From Desulfobulbaceae bacterium (GTDB lineage Bacteria > Desulfobacterota > Desulfobulbia > Desulfobulbales > Desulfocapsaceae): a stretch of 47,323 bases of DNA. The notes beneath the pieces were generated by a model, which ran no database searches, was not told the origin of the DNA, and saw only the letters and a list, made by a program, of their open reading frames with translations. Of the stretch, positions 40,916 to 47,323 are shown piece by piece. Position numbers and translations under genes: made by a program. The DNA lies in NCBI GenBank assembly GCA_024227155.1, contig JAAELB010000431.1, positions 1 through 47,323 on the forward strand, in the 5' to 3' direction. Position 1 is the first letter of the stretch. The number at the start of each line of letters is the position of its first letter.

Positions 40916-41437
40916 TCAATCAGAGGTAACCGGAGGAACTACGGTTACCGGTATTTTACTGCTCTTCAAAACACCTCTTGCAGTGGAGCCGACCGCTCTT
41001 TTGGAAAACAGGTTGCGGTGGCCGCCAAGAACAATCATGTCACAATTATTGGCTTTGGCATTCTCCAGAATATCTTCAACAATGTCACCGTCACTAATTA
41101 TGATTTCGCGGGACTGTAAATCACCGGAATCATCGTCTATACCTTCCATCTTACAAAAGTCATGTATAGCCTCTCTGACCAGGGCATTGGTCGATGTTTT
41201 TCCCAGAAGAGACTTATGAGCAGTCATCTTATGGGAATCGATCATTTTATTCCAATCATGATTACCGAGTAAATCTTTTAACCTTTCATTCACATGTTCG
41301 GGCAACTTCTCTATAACATGCAGCATATAGATGGTAGCCTTAAATCGTGTAGCAGTAACTATTGTAAATTCTAGCGCCTGCTGGCAATTTGCTGTTAAAT
41401 CTGTGGCAAACATAATCGACCTAATTGGTTTTAACAT
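40916..41437 (-). CDS. Universal stress protein, long form
   Basis: The 173-residue protein has the Usp fold with SIMFATDLTANCQQALEFT at the start and the loop LGGHRNLFSKRAVGSTARGVL near residues 136-156, ending in KIPVTVVPP. The loop matches G-x2-x...G-S only in part, so nucleotide binding is uncertain. An insertion near residues 50-90 (EHVNERLKDLLGNHDWNKM) makes it longer than the 140-residue norm. GAGAGGGTGATG precedes the ATG. It is upstream of the prolyl isomerase gene and probably belongs to the same transcription unit. Confidence 0.88.
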   Translation of the reverse strand: MLKPIRSIMFATDLTANCQQALEFTIVTATRFKATIYMLHVIEKLPEHVNERLKDLLGNHDWNKMIDSHKMTAHKSLLGKTSTNALVREAIHDFCKMEGIDDDSGDLQSREIIISDGDIVEDILENAKANNCDMIVLGGHRNLFSKRAVGSTARGVLKSSKIPVTVVPPVTSD

Positions 41438-41923
41438 AACATCACCCTCTCTTATACCTATAAAAACAAAACTCTATAAAACCGCGCCACAGTGTAAGCT
41501 TATAATACATAGCCGTCGGTAACCTCAATAAAAAACAACATAACATGTAATAATAAATGCAATCCTTCGCGCCCCGGTAAATTATCGTAATCTTCAAGTT
41601 TATAAATAATACTAACACCGTAGGCTGAAGAAAGAGCCCAACAATCTACACCCAACCCTCGGTACAGGTAATAAGCACCGCCTGAATCCCGGTCAAGAGC
41701 AGTGATGAAGCAATAACACGTTTTACAATTTCCAGCAGGAGAGACGCAAATATAATCCGACTGCTTCTCCAGATCACCTGTTTTACGATCCAGACATTCA
41801 GGAGTAAGGCAATATACTACATAAAAAACGTCCATCACCACACAATAATTTCACCATATTATTTTGATATTAAAGGCTATTTTAACACGAATCATAACAC
41901 AACACATTACATGCAAAATATTC
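41438..41923. other. Gene-free region
   Basis: A 113-codon frame on the minus strand (41500-41841) overlaps a repeat-B end (TCAGGAGTAAGGCA, 41799-41812) and shows no start signal or recognisable protein, so it is not called. The rest is AT-rich and leads into the cyclase promoter. Confidence 0.35.
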
Positions 41924-41951
41924 TTGACATGACAGGCAACCACTGTACAAT
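41924..41951 (+). promoter_or_regulatory. Sigma-70 promoter upstream of the cyclase cluster
   Basis: TTGACA-N16-TACAAT is a near-consensus promoter. Just downstream, GTTTCA and TGAAAC form an inverted pair 26 bases apart (41954-41991), a possible operator. The first gene starts about 300 bases later because repeats A and B lie between. Confidence 0.65.
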
Positions 41952-42045
41952 GAGTTTCACAATACGACAACTGAATCTCACTATATGAAACACGCGGGAT
42001 CAGCTGTCATGTGCTGTTTTAATTTTTAAACTTTACCAACCACCC

Positions 42046-42155
42046 AACCCGAATAAATCGGAACATTTTGAAATGCTTGGATAAGTAACTTCACGATTTC
42101 ATAAAGAGTTCCTGAGTTTCTTGTTTTTTTGACAGAAGTTCAGGAATAAGGCACT
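42046..42155 (+). repeat. Dispersed repeats A and B, adjacent copy 3
   Basis: Repeat A (from AACCCGAATAAATCGG) joins repeat B with a 15-base deletion at the junction compared with copy 2. It lies in the presumed leader of the first cyclase gene. Confidence 0.75.
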
Positions 42156-42248
42156 AAAATACATTCCCTGACTTTTGTATTGCTGGTCAGCATCGGCTAT
42201 CAATTATGGCCTGCGGCGACAGCACAAACCTTAGAAAAGAGGCTGATT

Positions 42249-43055
42249 ATGACAGAAGTAACCATAGACCCTTACAGCGGGTTACAGACAATTGAGCTGA
42301 GCCATCCCTGGGGACACGGCGTACCTTCTTACCCGGGACAGGATGACGTAAAGATGTTCCGTTCTGTAAAATTTGCTCAACATGGCGTAATGGCCCACCG
42401 GATCAACACTGTTATGCATACAGGGACACATATGAATGCTCCCCTGCACATGATCCAGAAAGCGGCAGATCTTGCCAGCATCCCCGTTGATCGATTCTTC
42501 GGTAACGGCATTGTTTTGGACCTGCCCAAAAAGAATTACGAGGTTATCACCGCTACTGATCTTGAGGCAGTTGGTTCTAATGTTCAACAGGGTGATATCG
42601 TCGTCATCAACTCCGGCTGGCACCATAAATATTCTGACGGAATAGAGTACTTCGGTGAGTCCCCCGGTCTCTCCAAAGATGCAGCTGAATGGCTGGTTAA
42701 AAAAGATTGTAAACTTGTTGGCGTTGATATGCCCCAGGTGGATCATCCTCTTGCAACATCCTTAGGCCCCCATCGTGGAGGACCAACAATGAATCGCCTG
42801 GTTGGTGCCTACGAGCAAGCCACTGGTCTTGACCCTGCAAAAGAACATCCTGAGTGGAACGTGGCCCACAAGATTCTCCTGGCAGCCGGAATTCCGACGA
42901 TTGAACAGGTTGGCGGTGATGTCGACACACTTTCAGGAAAACGAGCGACATTTGCCGCAACTCCGTGGAAATTTGAATATGGCGATGCCTGCCCCGTTCG
43001 GTTCATGGCCATGATCGATCCCAGCGGTACCTGCAGAATTGATTCGGGCAAATAA
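42249..43055 (+). CDS. Cyclase-family metal-dependent hydrolase (copy 1)
   Basis: The longer frame starts at 42180, but AAAGAGG precedes the ATG at 42249, giving 268 residues. The fold is the cyclase/kynurenine-formamidase family (PF04199). The metal site is HTGTHMNAPLH (about residues 58-68), with Asn where Asp is usual. Further family segments are GDIVVINSGWHHK and VGVDMPQVDHPLA, which contributes the catalytic His. Members hydrolyse cyclic amides or cyclic diketones (isatin hydrolase, kynurenine formamidase, ring-opening hydrolases). It is longer than KynB and paired with a close paralogue 123 bases downstream. The substrate is unknown. Confidence 0.88.
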   Translation: MTEVTIDPYSGLQTIELSHPWGHGVPSYPGQDDVKMFRSVKFAQHGVMAHRINTVMHTGTHMNAPLHMIQKAADLASIPVDRFFGNGIVLDLPKKNYEVITATDLEAVGSNVQQGDIVVINSGWHHKYSDGIEYFGESPGLSKDAAEWLVKKDCKLVGVDMPQVDHPLATSLGPHRGGPTMNRLVGAYEQATGLDPAKEHPEWNVAHKILLAAGIPTIEQVGGDVDTLSGKRATFAATPWKFEYGDACPVRFMAMIDPSGTCRIDSGK

Positions 43056-43104
43056 TTAACACCCAACAAAGGGGAGTCAGTTCAGGTCCCTCCTTGAGGG
43101 AGAT

Positions 43105-43153
43105 AAGTGCCTCGAAGATCTCGCTAAGCTCGCTTTCAGGGGTAAGCCACTAA
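43105..43153 (+). repeat. Short variant of repeat B
   Basis: This 49-bp unit starts AAGTGCCTCGAAG like 6764-6790 and ends GTAAGCCACTAA, so its ends are inverted (AGTGCC...GCCACT-like). It lies between the two cyclase genes. Confidence 0.5.
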
Positions 43154-43178
43154 TCTTAGAAGTAAAGGAAAGTAAACA

Positions 43179-43961
43179 ATGAGCCTTGAAATATATAATT
43201 TAAGTCACGCCTTCCATTCCCATATGCCGGAATGGCCATCCACCCCCAGCGTCAATGTCATCGTTGATAAGTTCCATGCCAAAGACGGAATATATCAGAT
43301 GAGATGGGATGGGATTATGCACCGCTGTACCCATATGGACGCTCCACTCCATGTTACAGAAAACACCCCGTGTATCAATGGTTACCCGACATGGCGCCTT
43401 TGTGGAACCGGAGTTGCAGTTTCCATCCCCAAAGGAAAATGGGGAGTCATTACCCCTGAAGATTTGGAAAAAGCCACCCCTGAGATCAAAGAAGGTGACA
43501 TTGTCATGATCAACACTGGCTTTCACCATAAATGGGCAGACAGCGATGAGTATTTTGCTTACGGTTGCGGCATCTCCGGTGCAGGTGCTGAGTGGCTGGT
43601 TGATAAAAAAGTTAAATGTGTTGGCTACGGCCACCAGGCAAACGACCATCCAATTGCAACCAAACTGGTGGACCATGGTCTCGGACCCTCCCAACCACAT
43701 TTGATCGAAGAATACAAGCAAGCCACCGGCCGTGACCCGAAGGAGGACTTCCCGGACTGGGAACCTGCCCATAAAACCCTTATGGTAAAAGGCGGTATCC
43801 CCGGGATTGAAAATGTTGGAGGGGATCTGGATAAGGTAACGGGCAAGCGTTGTTTCTTTATGGCCTTTCCCTGGCGCTGGACTGGCGGGGACGGCTGTAT
43901 AGTTCGAATCCTTGCAGTTGTTGACCCGGATCAAACTTTCCGCTTTGAAACAGGACAATAG
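43179..43961 (+). CDS. Cyclase-family metal-dependent hydrolase (copy 2)
   Basis: The 260-residue paralogue of the upstream gene starts MSLEIYNLSHAFHSHMP. The metal site reads HRCTHMDAPLH (about residues 48-58): the usual Gly is Cys, but Asp is present, unlike copy 1. GDIVMINTGFHHKWADSDEY and VGYGHQANDHPIATKL correspond to the same core; the usual VDTP-type Asp is replaced (GYGHQ). The two proteins differ at metal-site positions, so they may act on different substrates or form a heteromer. AAGTAAAGGAAA precedes the ATG. A GC hairpin follows the gene. Confidence 0.88.
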   Translation: MSLEIYNLSHAFHSHMPEWPSTPSVNVIVDKFHAKDGIYQMRWDGIMHRCTHMDAPLHVTENTPCINGYPTWRLCGTGVAVSIPKGKWGVITPEDLEKATPEIKEGDIVMINTGFHHKWADSDEYFAYGCGISGAGAEWLVDKKVKCVGYGHQANDHPIATKLVDHGLGPSQPHLIEEYKQATGRDPKEDFPDWEPAHKTLMVKGGIPGIENVGGDLDKVTGKRCFFMAFPWRWTGGDGCIVRILAVVDPDQTFRFETGQ

Positions 43962-44036
43962 ACTGGCAAGCTCCCAGGAACTTATCCGAGGTAAAGTTCC
44001 CTTTGAGAGATGTAACTACCTTCACCAAGTAATTAT

Positions 44037-44056
44037 CCCCCCGCAATGACGGGGGG
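44037..44056 (+). terminator. Short GC hairpin between cyclase 2 and DUF1330
   Basis: Six C residues pair with six G residues around GCAATGAC, continued by weak AT pairs. It may reduce read-through into the next gene. Confidence 0.4.
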
Positions 44057-44103
44057 AGGTTATTTATAGATAATTAACACACCGACATACCAGAGGAAAG
44101 AGG

Positions 44104-44418
44104 ATGGCTGATACTCCTGTTTACATGGTTGTAAATTTAGTTGTTACCGATGCTGACACCTATCGAAAATATGAAAAGGGTTTTTTCCCTCTTTTAAAAA
44201 AATATAATGGAGAATTTGTTACCTACGATGACAATTCCCTTCATCTTGAAGGAGTGAGTCCTCGAAATGGTCGTATAATTATCTTCAAGTTCCCTTCCGA
44301 GCAAGCTGCAAAGGATTGGTATGCCGATGCGGATTACCAGGCAATCTCTGAATTTCGTAGAGCTGGCACCGAAATGCAATTTCTCACCCTGGTACATGGC
44401 CTGCCTCCACGTGGGTAA
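44104..44418 (+). CDS. DUF1330 family protein (dimeric alpha-beta barrel)
   Basis: The 104-residue protein has the DUF1330 pattern: YMVVNLVVTDADTYRKYEKG at the start, LEGVSPRNGRIIIFKFPS in the middle and a WYADADYQAISEFR stretch near residue 75. The family forms ferredoxin-like dimers and is often found in catabolic clusters; no reaction is firmly known. The gene follows the cyclases on the same strand and precedes the ferredoxin-nitroreductase by 49 bases, so it probably belongs to the same pathway. GAGGAAAGAGG precedes the ATG. Confidence 0.87.
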   Translation: MADTPVYMVVNLVVTDADTYRKYEKGFFPLLKKYNGEFVTYDDNSLHLEGVSPRNGRIIIFKFPSEQAAKDWYADADYQAISEFRRAGTEMQFLTLVHGLPPRG

Positions 44419-44467
44419 AAATTTTCTGCAAATTCATGCACAAATCATCCAGTCTTAAAGGGGAATT

Positions 44468-45283
44468 ATGCTGACAATTGATGAAAATTTATGCAAAAAA
44501 GATGGCTTGTGTGTGGCTGAGTGCCCTGTCTCTGTTATCACAATCAACGAGATCAGTAATTTCCCGGAAGCTGTTGAGGGCGCGGAATCGACATGTTTGG
44601 GTTGTGGACACTGTGTGGCTGTTTGCCCCCATGGAGCTCTGAGTCATGAATCCAGTCCCCTGGAAGCATCCCCCGTAATAGACAAAAATCTTACAATTGA
44701 CAGCGAACATGCGGTTCAGTTTTTACGATCCCGGCGTTCGGTACGACTCTTCAAGGATAAACCAGTTGAGCAAGACAGCGTAGAACAACTCATTAAAGTT
44801 GCCAGCTATGCACCGACAGGCAGTAACCTGCAGATGGTCGAATGGCTGGTATTCAGTGACAAAGAGAAACTACATGAGCTGTCAGGGCTTGCCATTGACT
44901 GGATGCGCGACTCACTTAAGCAAAACACAAAGAACGCTCCGCCTTATCTATCACGATTAATCGAGGCCTGGGAAGCAGGACATGACACAGTTCTGCGAAA
45001 CGCCCCTGTTGTAATTCTTGCAATGGTAAACAAAGATGCCCGTAACGGCCTGGTGGACTCTACTATTGCACTGAGCTATCTGGATTTGGTGGCCCCTACG
45101 TTTGGCCTTGGCAGCTGTTGGGCGGGACTGCTCCAGGGCGCTATGCTCAACTGGCCTCCGGTCAAAGAAGCAATGGGGATAACCGACGATTATCCTTTTC
45201 ACTACCCGATGATGATAGGCTTCAATAAATCACGATACTACCGCATGCCAGAACGAAAAAACCCTCGAATTATTTGGAGATAG
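44468..45283 (+). CDS. Ferredoxin-nitroreductase fusion protein
   Basis: The 271 residues contain an N-terminal two-cluster ferredoxin (1-60) and a nitroreductase flavin domain (70-271, FLRSRRSVRLFKDKPVEQ, ASYAPTGSNLQ, GSCWAG). The second cluster motif is complete (CLGCGHCVAVCP). The first reads CKKDGLCVAECP: the usual second cysteine is Asp12, so that cluster may be 3Fe-4S or Asp-ligated. Such fusions use ferredoxin-delivered electrons to reduce quinone-like, nitro or enone substrates through FMN. It is the last gene of the plus-strand group and faces the SnoaL/thiolase pair. AAAGGGG precedes the ATG. Confidence 0.9.
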   Translation: MLTIDENLCKKDGLCVAECPVSVITINEISNFPEAVEGAESTCLGCGHCVAVCPHGALSHESSPLEASPVIDKNLTIDSEHAVQFLRSRRSVRLFKDKPVEQDSVEQLIKVASYAPTGSNLQMVEWLVFSDKEKLHELSGLAIDWMRDSLKQNTKNAPPYLSRLIEAWEAGHDTVLRNAPVVILAMVNKDARNGLVDSTIALSYLDLVAPTFGLGSCWAGLLQGAMLNWPPVKEAMGITDDYPFHYPMMIGFNKSRYYRMPERKNPRIIWR

Positions 45284-45285
45284 CA

Positions 45286-45304
45286 GCAGATAGCGTAGAC
45301 TTCG
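45286..45304 (+). repeat. Dispersed repeat C copy
   Basis: GCAGATAGCGTAGACTTCG directly follows the nitroreductase stop codon; it matches 24823-24841. Confidence 0.6.
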
Positions 45305-45314
45305 GATAAGCGAA

Positions 45315-45339
45315 AAGCGCACCAGCAGGTGGTGCGCTT
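45315..45339. terminator. Hairpin between convergent genes
   Basis: A 10-bp perfect stem (AAGCGCACCA and its complement) with a 5-base loop separates the nitroreductase gene from the minus-strand SnoaL gene. There is no strong T tract. Confidence 0.55.
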
Positions 45340-45357
45340 AGATTCTGTCAGCTGTTC

Positions 45358-45798
45358 TTACTCAAAACCACCGCCGGGAAATACAGGCATGACACCAAAC
45401 TGGTAGGTCAAGCCCAGGTAGTCGTTATACGCCAATTCCTCGACGATTTTACCATTTTCCCAGGTCGAAACGACACAACTGGACATGGCAATTTCTCTGC
45501 CTGTGGGTGGTGTTTGAAGACTTGGGATTCTTCCAGTGTTCTTGCCGGTTAGGGTAAGTCTTGCAACAGTCTTATTCCCATCAGCTAGAATTTCTTCTAC
45601 AATCATCTCAAAATCAGAGTAGGCGCCGAGTACCTCTGATATAAATTTTTTATAGGCGGCAAGCCCTTGCACCTTTTTCATAGGAGGTTGTTGACGGAGA
45701 TAATTAATATCAATAATATCGTCAAGAACATCAAAATTACCCTTATTATATGCTTCTGCGTAAATTTTTTGTACCTTCAATACCAGCTCATTAGCCAC
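45358..45798 (-). CDS. SnoaL-like (ester cyclase) NTF2-fold protein
   Basis: The 146-residue protein has the SnoaL layout: an N-terminal helix (ELVLKVQKIYAEAYNKGNFD), a strand-helix VQGLAAYKKFISEVLGAYSDF, then VEEILADGNKTVARLTLTG and a final WENGKIVEELAYNDYLGL. Members bind or turn over small polyketide-like or diketone substrates; many are uncharacterised. The start is GTG with AGGAGG 8 bases upstream. It lies 22 bases after the thiolase gene in a two-gene minus-strand operon, which fits handling of an acyl or ketone intermediate. Confidence 0.85.
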   Translation of the reverse strand: MANELVLKVQKIYAEAYNKGNFDVLDDIIDINYLRQQPPMKKVQGLAAYKKFISEVLGAYSDFEMIVEEILADGNKTVARLTLTGKNTGRIPSLQTPPTGREIAMSSCVVSTWENGKIVEELAYNDYLGLTYQFGVMPVFPGGGFE

Positions 45799-45819
45799 GT
45801 TTCATCCTCCTATTAAGCT

Positions 45820-47109
45820 TTATACTCGTTCAGCAATCATGGCCATTCCCATGCCGCCACCAATACACATGCTAAATAATCCTCTCTGCAACCCTTCCCG
45901 CTGCATCTGATGTATGCCGGTCACTACCTGACGAGCCCCGGTACAACCGATGGGGTGCCCAATTGAGATGCCGCTACCCAGTTGGTTCGGCATATCTACA
46001 GGGATGTCAAGCTCACGCATACAACCAATGGCCTGGGCAGCAAAGGCTTCGTTGAGCTCAATCATATCCATATCGCTAATTTTCAAATCGGCATTTTTCA
46101 AAGCAGCTTGAATGGCTGGAACCGGTCCCAAACCCATATAAGCAGGATCGAGTCCCCCCGAAGAAAAAGCCTTTATTTCGACAATTGGTTTCAGGCCAAG
46201 CTCCTCGGCTTTGGAAGCCGACATTACCAGTACGGCGGCTGCGGCGTCATTGAGTCCTGAAGCATTACCAGCGGTAACTGAACCGTCTTTGAGAAAGACC
46301 GGACGAAGCTTAGCCATTTTTTCAAGACTGGTGTCCATTGGCCGTTCATCGGTATCAAAGATAATATCGCCTTTTCGGCTCTTCATCGTTATTGGTACGA
46401 TCTCATCTTTAAAAATATTATTTTCTATGGCCTTACGTGCTCTCTGGTGGCTCAAAACACTGAGTTCGTCTTGTTCCTGGCGGGTAATTCCATATTTAGC
46501 AACAATATTTTCGGCCGTTATTCCCATATGGTAACCATAAAATTTCTCATAGAGACCATCATACACCATAAGGTCGGTGACCTCACCCTTGCCTGTCACC
46601 TCCATTCTATGGCCCCACCTCGCCTTTGGTAAAGCCATAGGCACCATGGACATATTCTCCATTCCACCGGCAATAATAGCTTCAGCCTGCCCTGCCATTA
46701 TCGATGTCGCCGCGAGTGTGATCGCCTTAAGACCTGAACCACAGACTTTATTGAGGGTGAACGCTGCTGTTTCTTTGGGGATACCTGCATGGATCATTGC
46801 CTGACGCCCTGGGTTTTGCCCCTGACCAGTCTGGAGAACATTACCCATAATCACTTCATCAATTGCCAGAGGCGTGGCATCAGCACTCCAGTCATCCGCA
46901 TTTTTCTCTAACTCTACCTGACCCTGATCCTTTAATGATTCTGGAGCTCCTGCCTTCATGGCCTCACTTACTACCGGCCGAATTCCAGCACGCTTTAAAG
47001 TTTCTTTTATTACTGCAGTTCCCAACTCAATTGCCGGAACATTTTTCAACGATCCTCCAAAACTACCAACAGCTGTCCGAGCTCCACTGACTATGACGAC
47101 ACGTTCCAT
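45820..47109 (-). CDS. Acetyl-CoA acetyltransferase (thiolase)
   Basis: From the ATG at 47109 (AGGAG 6 bases upstream; a GTG just before it is less likely) the protein has 429 residues, above the usual 390-395. The active site is complete: nucleophile in NKVCGSGLKA (Cys about 123), ELNEAFAAQA, GHPIGCTGAR (His about 385) and CIGGGMG (Cys about 415). The extra length is an insertion of about 35 residues near residue 45 (EAMKAGAPESLKDQGQVELE), before the DEVIMGNVLQTGQGQNP segment. It condenses or cleaves acetoacetyl-CoA and could feed PHA synthesis or finish degradation of the cyclase pathway products. The operon continues with the SnoaL gene. Confidence 0.93.
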   Translation of the reverse strand: MERVVIVSGARTAVGSFGGSLKNVPAIELGTAVIKETLKRAGIRPVVSEAMKAGAPESLKDQGQVELEKNADDWSADATPLAIDEVIMGNVLQTGQGQNPGRQAMIHAGIPKETAAFTLNKVCGSGLKAITLAATSIMAGQAEAIIAGGMENMSMVPMALPKARWGHRMEVTGKGEVTDLMVYDGLYEKFYGYHMGITAENIVAKYGITRQEQDELSVLSHQRARKAIENNIFKDEIVPITMKSRKGDIIFDTDERPMDTSLEKMAKLRPVFLKDGSVTAGNASGLNDAAAAVLVMSASKAEELGLKPIVEIKAFSSGGLDPAYMGLGPVPAIQAALKNADLKISDMDMIELNEAFAAQAIGCMRELDIPVDMPNQLGSGISIGHPIGCTGARQVVTGIHQMQREGLQRGLFSMCIGGGMGMAMIAERV

Positions 47110-47204
47110 CACTCTCTCCTGAATGTTATTATATAATTGCGTTTATATCTAACCCCGTTAAACGGGAAATAAGTCGGGACCTAGTACGCTATCCACGACA
47201 ATAA

Positions 47205-47249
47205 AAAAACTCGTATCATTAACAAAACAGATAACGATGACGAGTTTTT
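47205..47249. terminator. Terminator hairpin near the window end
   Basis: AAAAACTCGT (47205-47214) pairs with ACGAGTTTTT (47240-47249), giving a 10-bp stem with T tract on either strand and further partial pairing inside. It lies upstream of the thiolase start, so it probably ends transcription from a neighbour outside the window. Confidence 0.65.
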
Positions 47250-47323
47250 AATTACTAAAAAATGAAAGAATTCTCAATACATCAAGTTAGGTAGAAAAAG
47301 AATAATTTGAGGAAAAATTGCCA

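Noticed and set aside
41500-41841. 113-codon minus-strand frame
   Set aside because: It starts inside a repeat-B end fragment, has no ribosome-binding site and an unlikely composition.

Overview
The window looks like part of a chromosome from an anaerobic, probably marine, sulfate-reducer-like member of Desulfobacterota. This is inferred from gene content only: a TRAP transporter, NhaD and DASS sodium-coupled carriers, many two-component systems of deltaproteobacterial type, a class III polyhydroxyalkanoate (PHA) synthase with small phasins, and a likely selenoprotein. No rRNA, tRNA or CRISPR array was seen, so the taxonomy is not anchored by a marker gene.

Layout. (1) 1-5.9 kb: the 3' end of a molybdopterin-oxidoreductase Fe-S subunit resembling transhydroxylase beta, a PAS-SpoIIE phosphatase on the minus strand, then a dctP-dctQ-dctM TRAP operon followed by a universal stress protein. 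(2) 5.9-11 kb: a gene-poor, decayed stretch with a higA antitoxin fragment, a remnant receiver domain, a CBS protein beside a degraded ORF, a small exported repeat protein and dispersed repeats. Inside it, at 7053-7826, is an exported two-domain rhodanese-like gene. It is interrupted by an in-frame TGA that is followed, at the right distance, by a bacterial SECIS-like hairpin, so it probably encodes a selenoprotein. (3) 11-27 kb: a signalling block with a 14-blade propeller hybrid kinase, a five-gene minus-strand operon (sigma-54 activator, NifX-like protein, sensor kinase, receiver, kinase-like protein), NhaD plus a DASS carrier, and two receiver proteins. One of these fuses a cytidylate-kinase-like domain, a BON domain and a receiver. 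(4) 27-40 kb: a PHA island with phaE-phaC (class III), a GAF protein, four phasin-type genes (one with a histone-like tail), a second PhaC-like hydrolase, the regulator phaR, a MaoC/PhaJ-type hydratase and a DUF3141-TerB protein. (5) 40-47 kb: an SlyD-like prolyl isomerase, a universal stress protein, two tandem cyclase-family metallohydrolases, DUF1330, a ferredoxin-nitroreductase fusion, a SnoaL-like protein and a thiolase.

How they work together. The thiolase and the MaoC hydratase could supply hydroxyacyl-CoA to PhaEC, while phasins coat the granules under PhaR control. A palindrome of the form TTRCA-N-TGYAA recurs upstream of phaE, two phasin genes and phaR. At phaR it sits between the -35 and -10 boxes, which suggests a compact PhaR regulon. 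The signalling operon may control the sodium-linked carriers beside it.

Mobile and repeated DNA. A 153-bp MITE-like element with GTAA-type termini and a perfect 8-bp target duplication (IS66-like) sits just upstream of the PhaC-like gene. A near-identical inverted copy lies at 15393-15546 and a partial one at 10934-10978. At least three other short repeat families are scattered through the intergenic regions.
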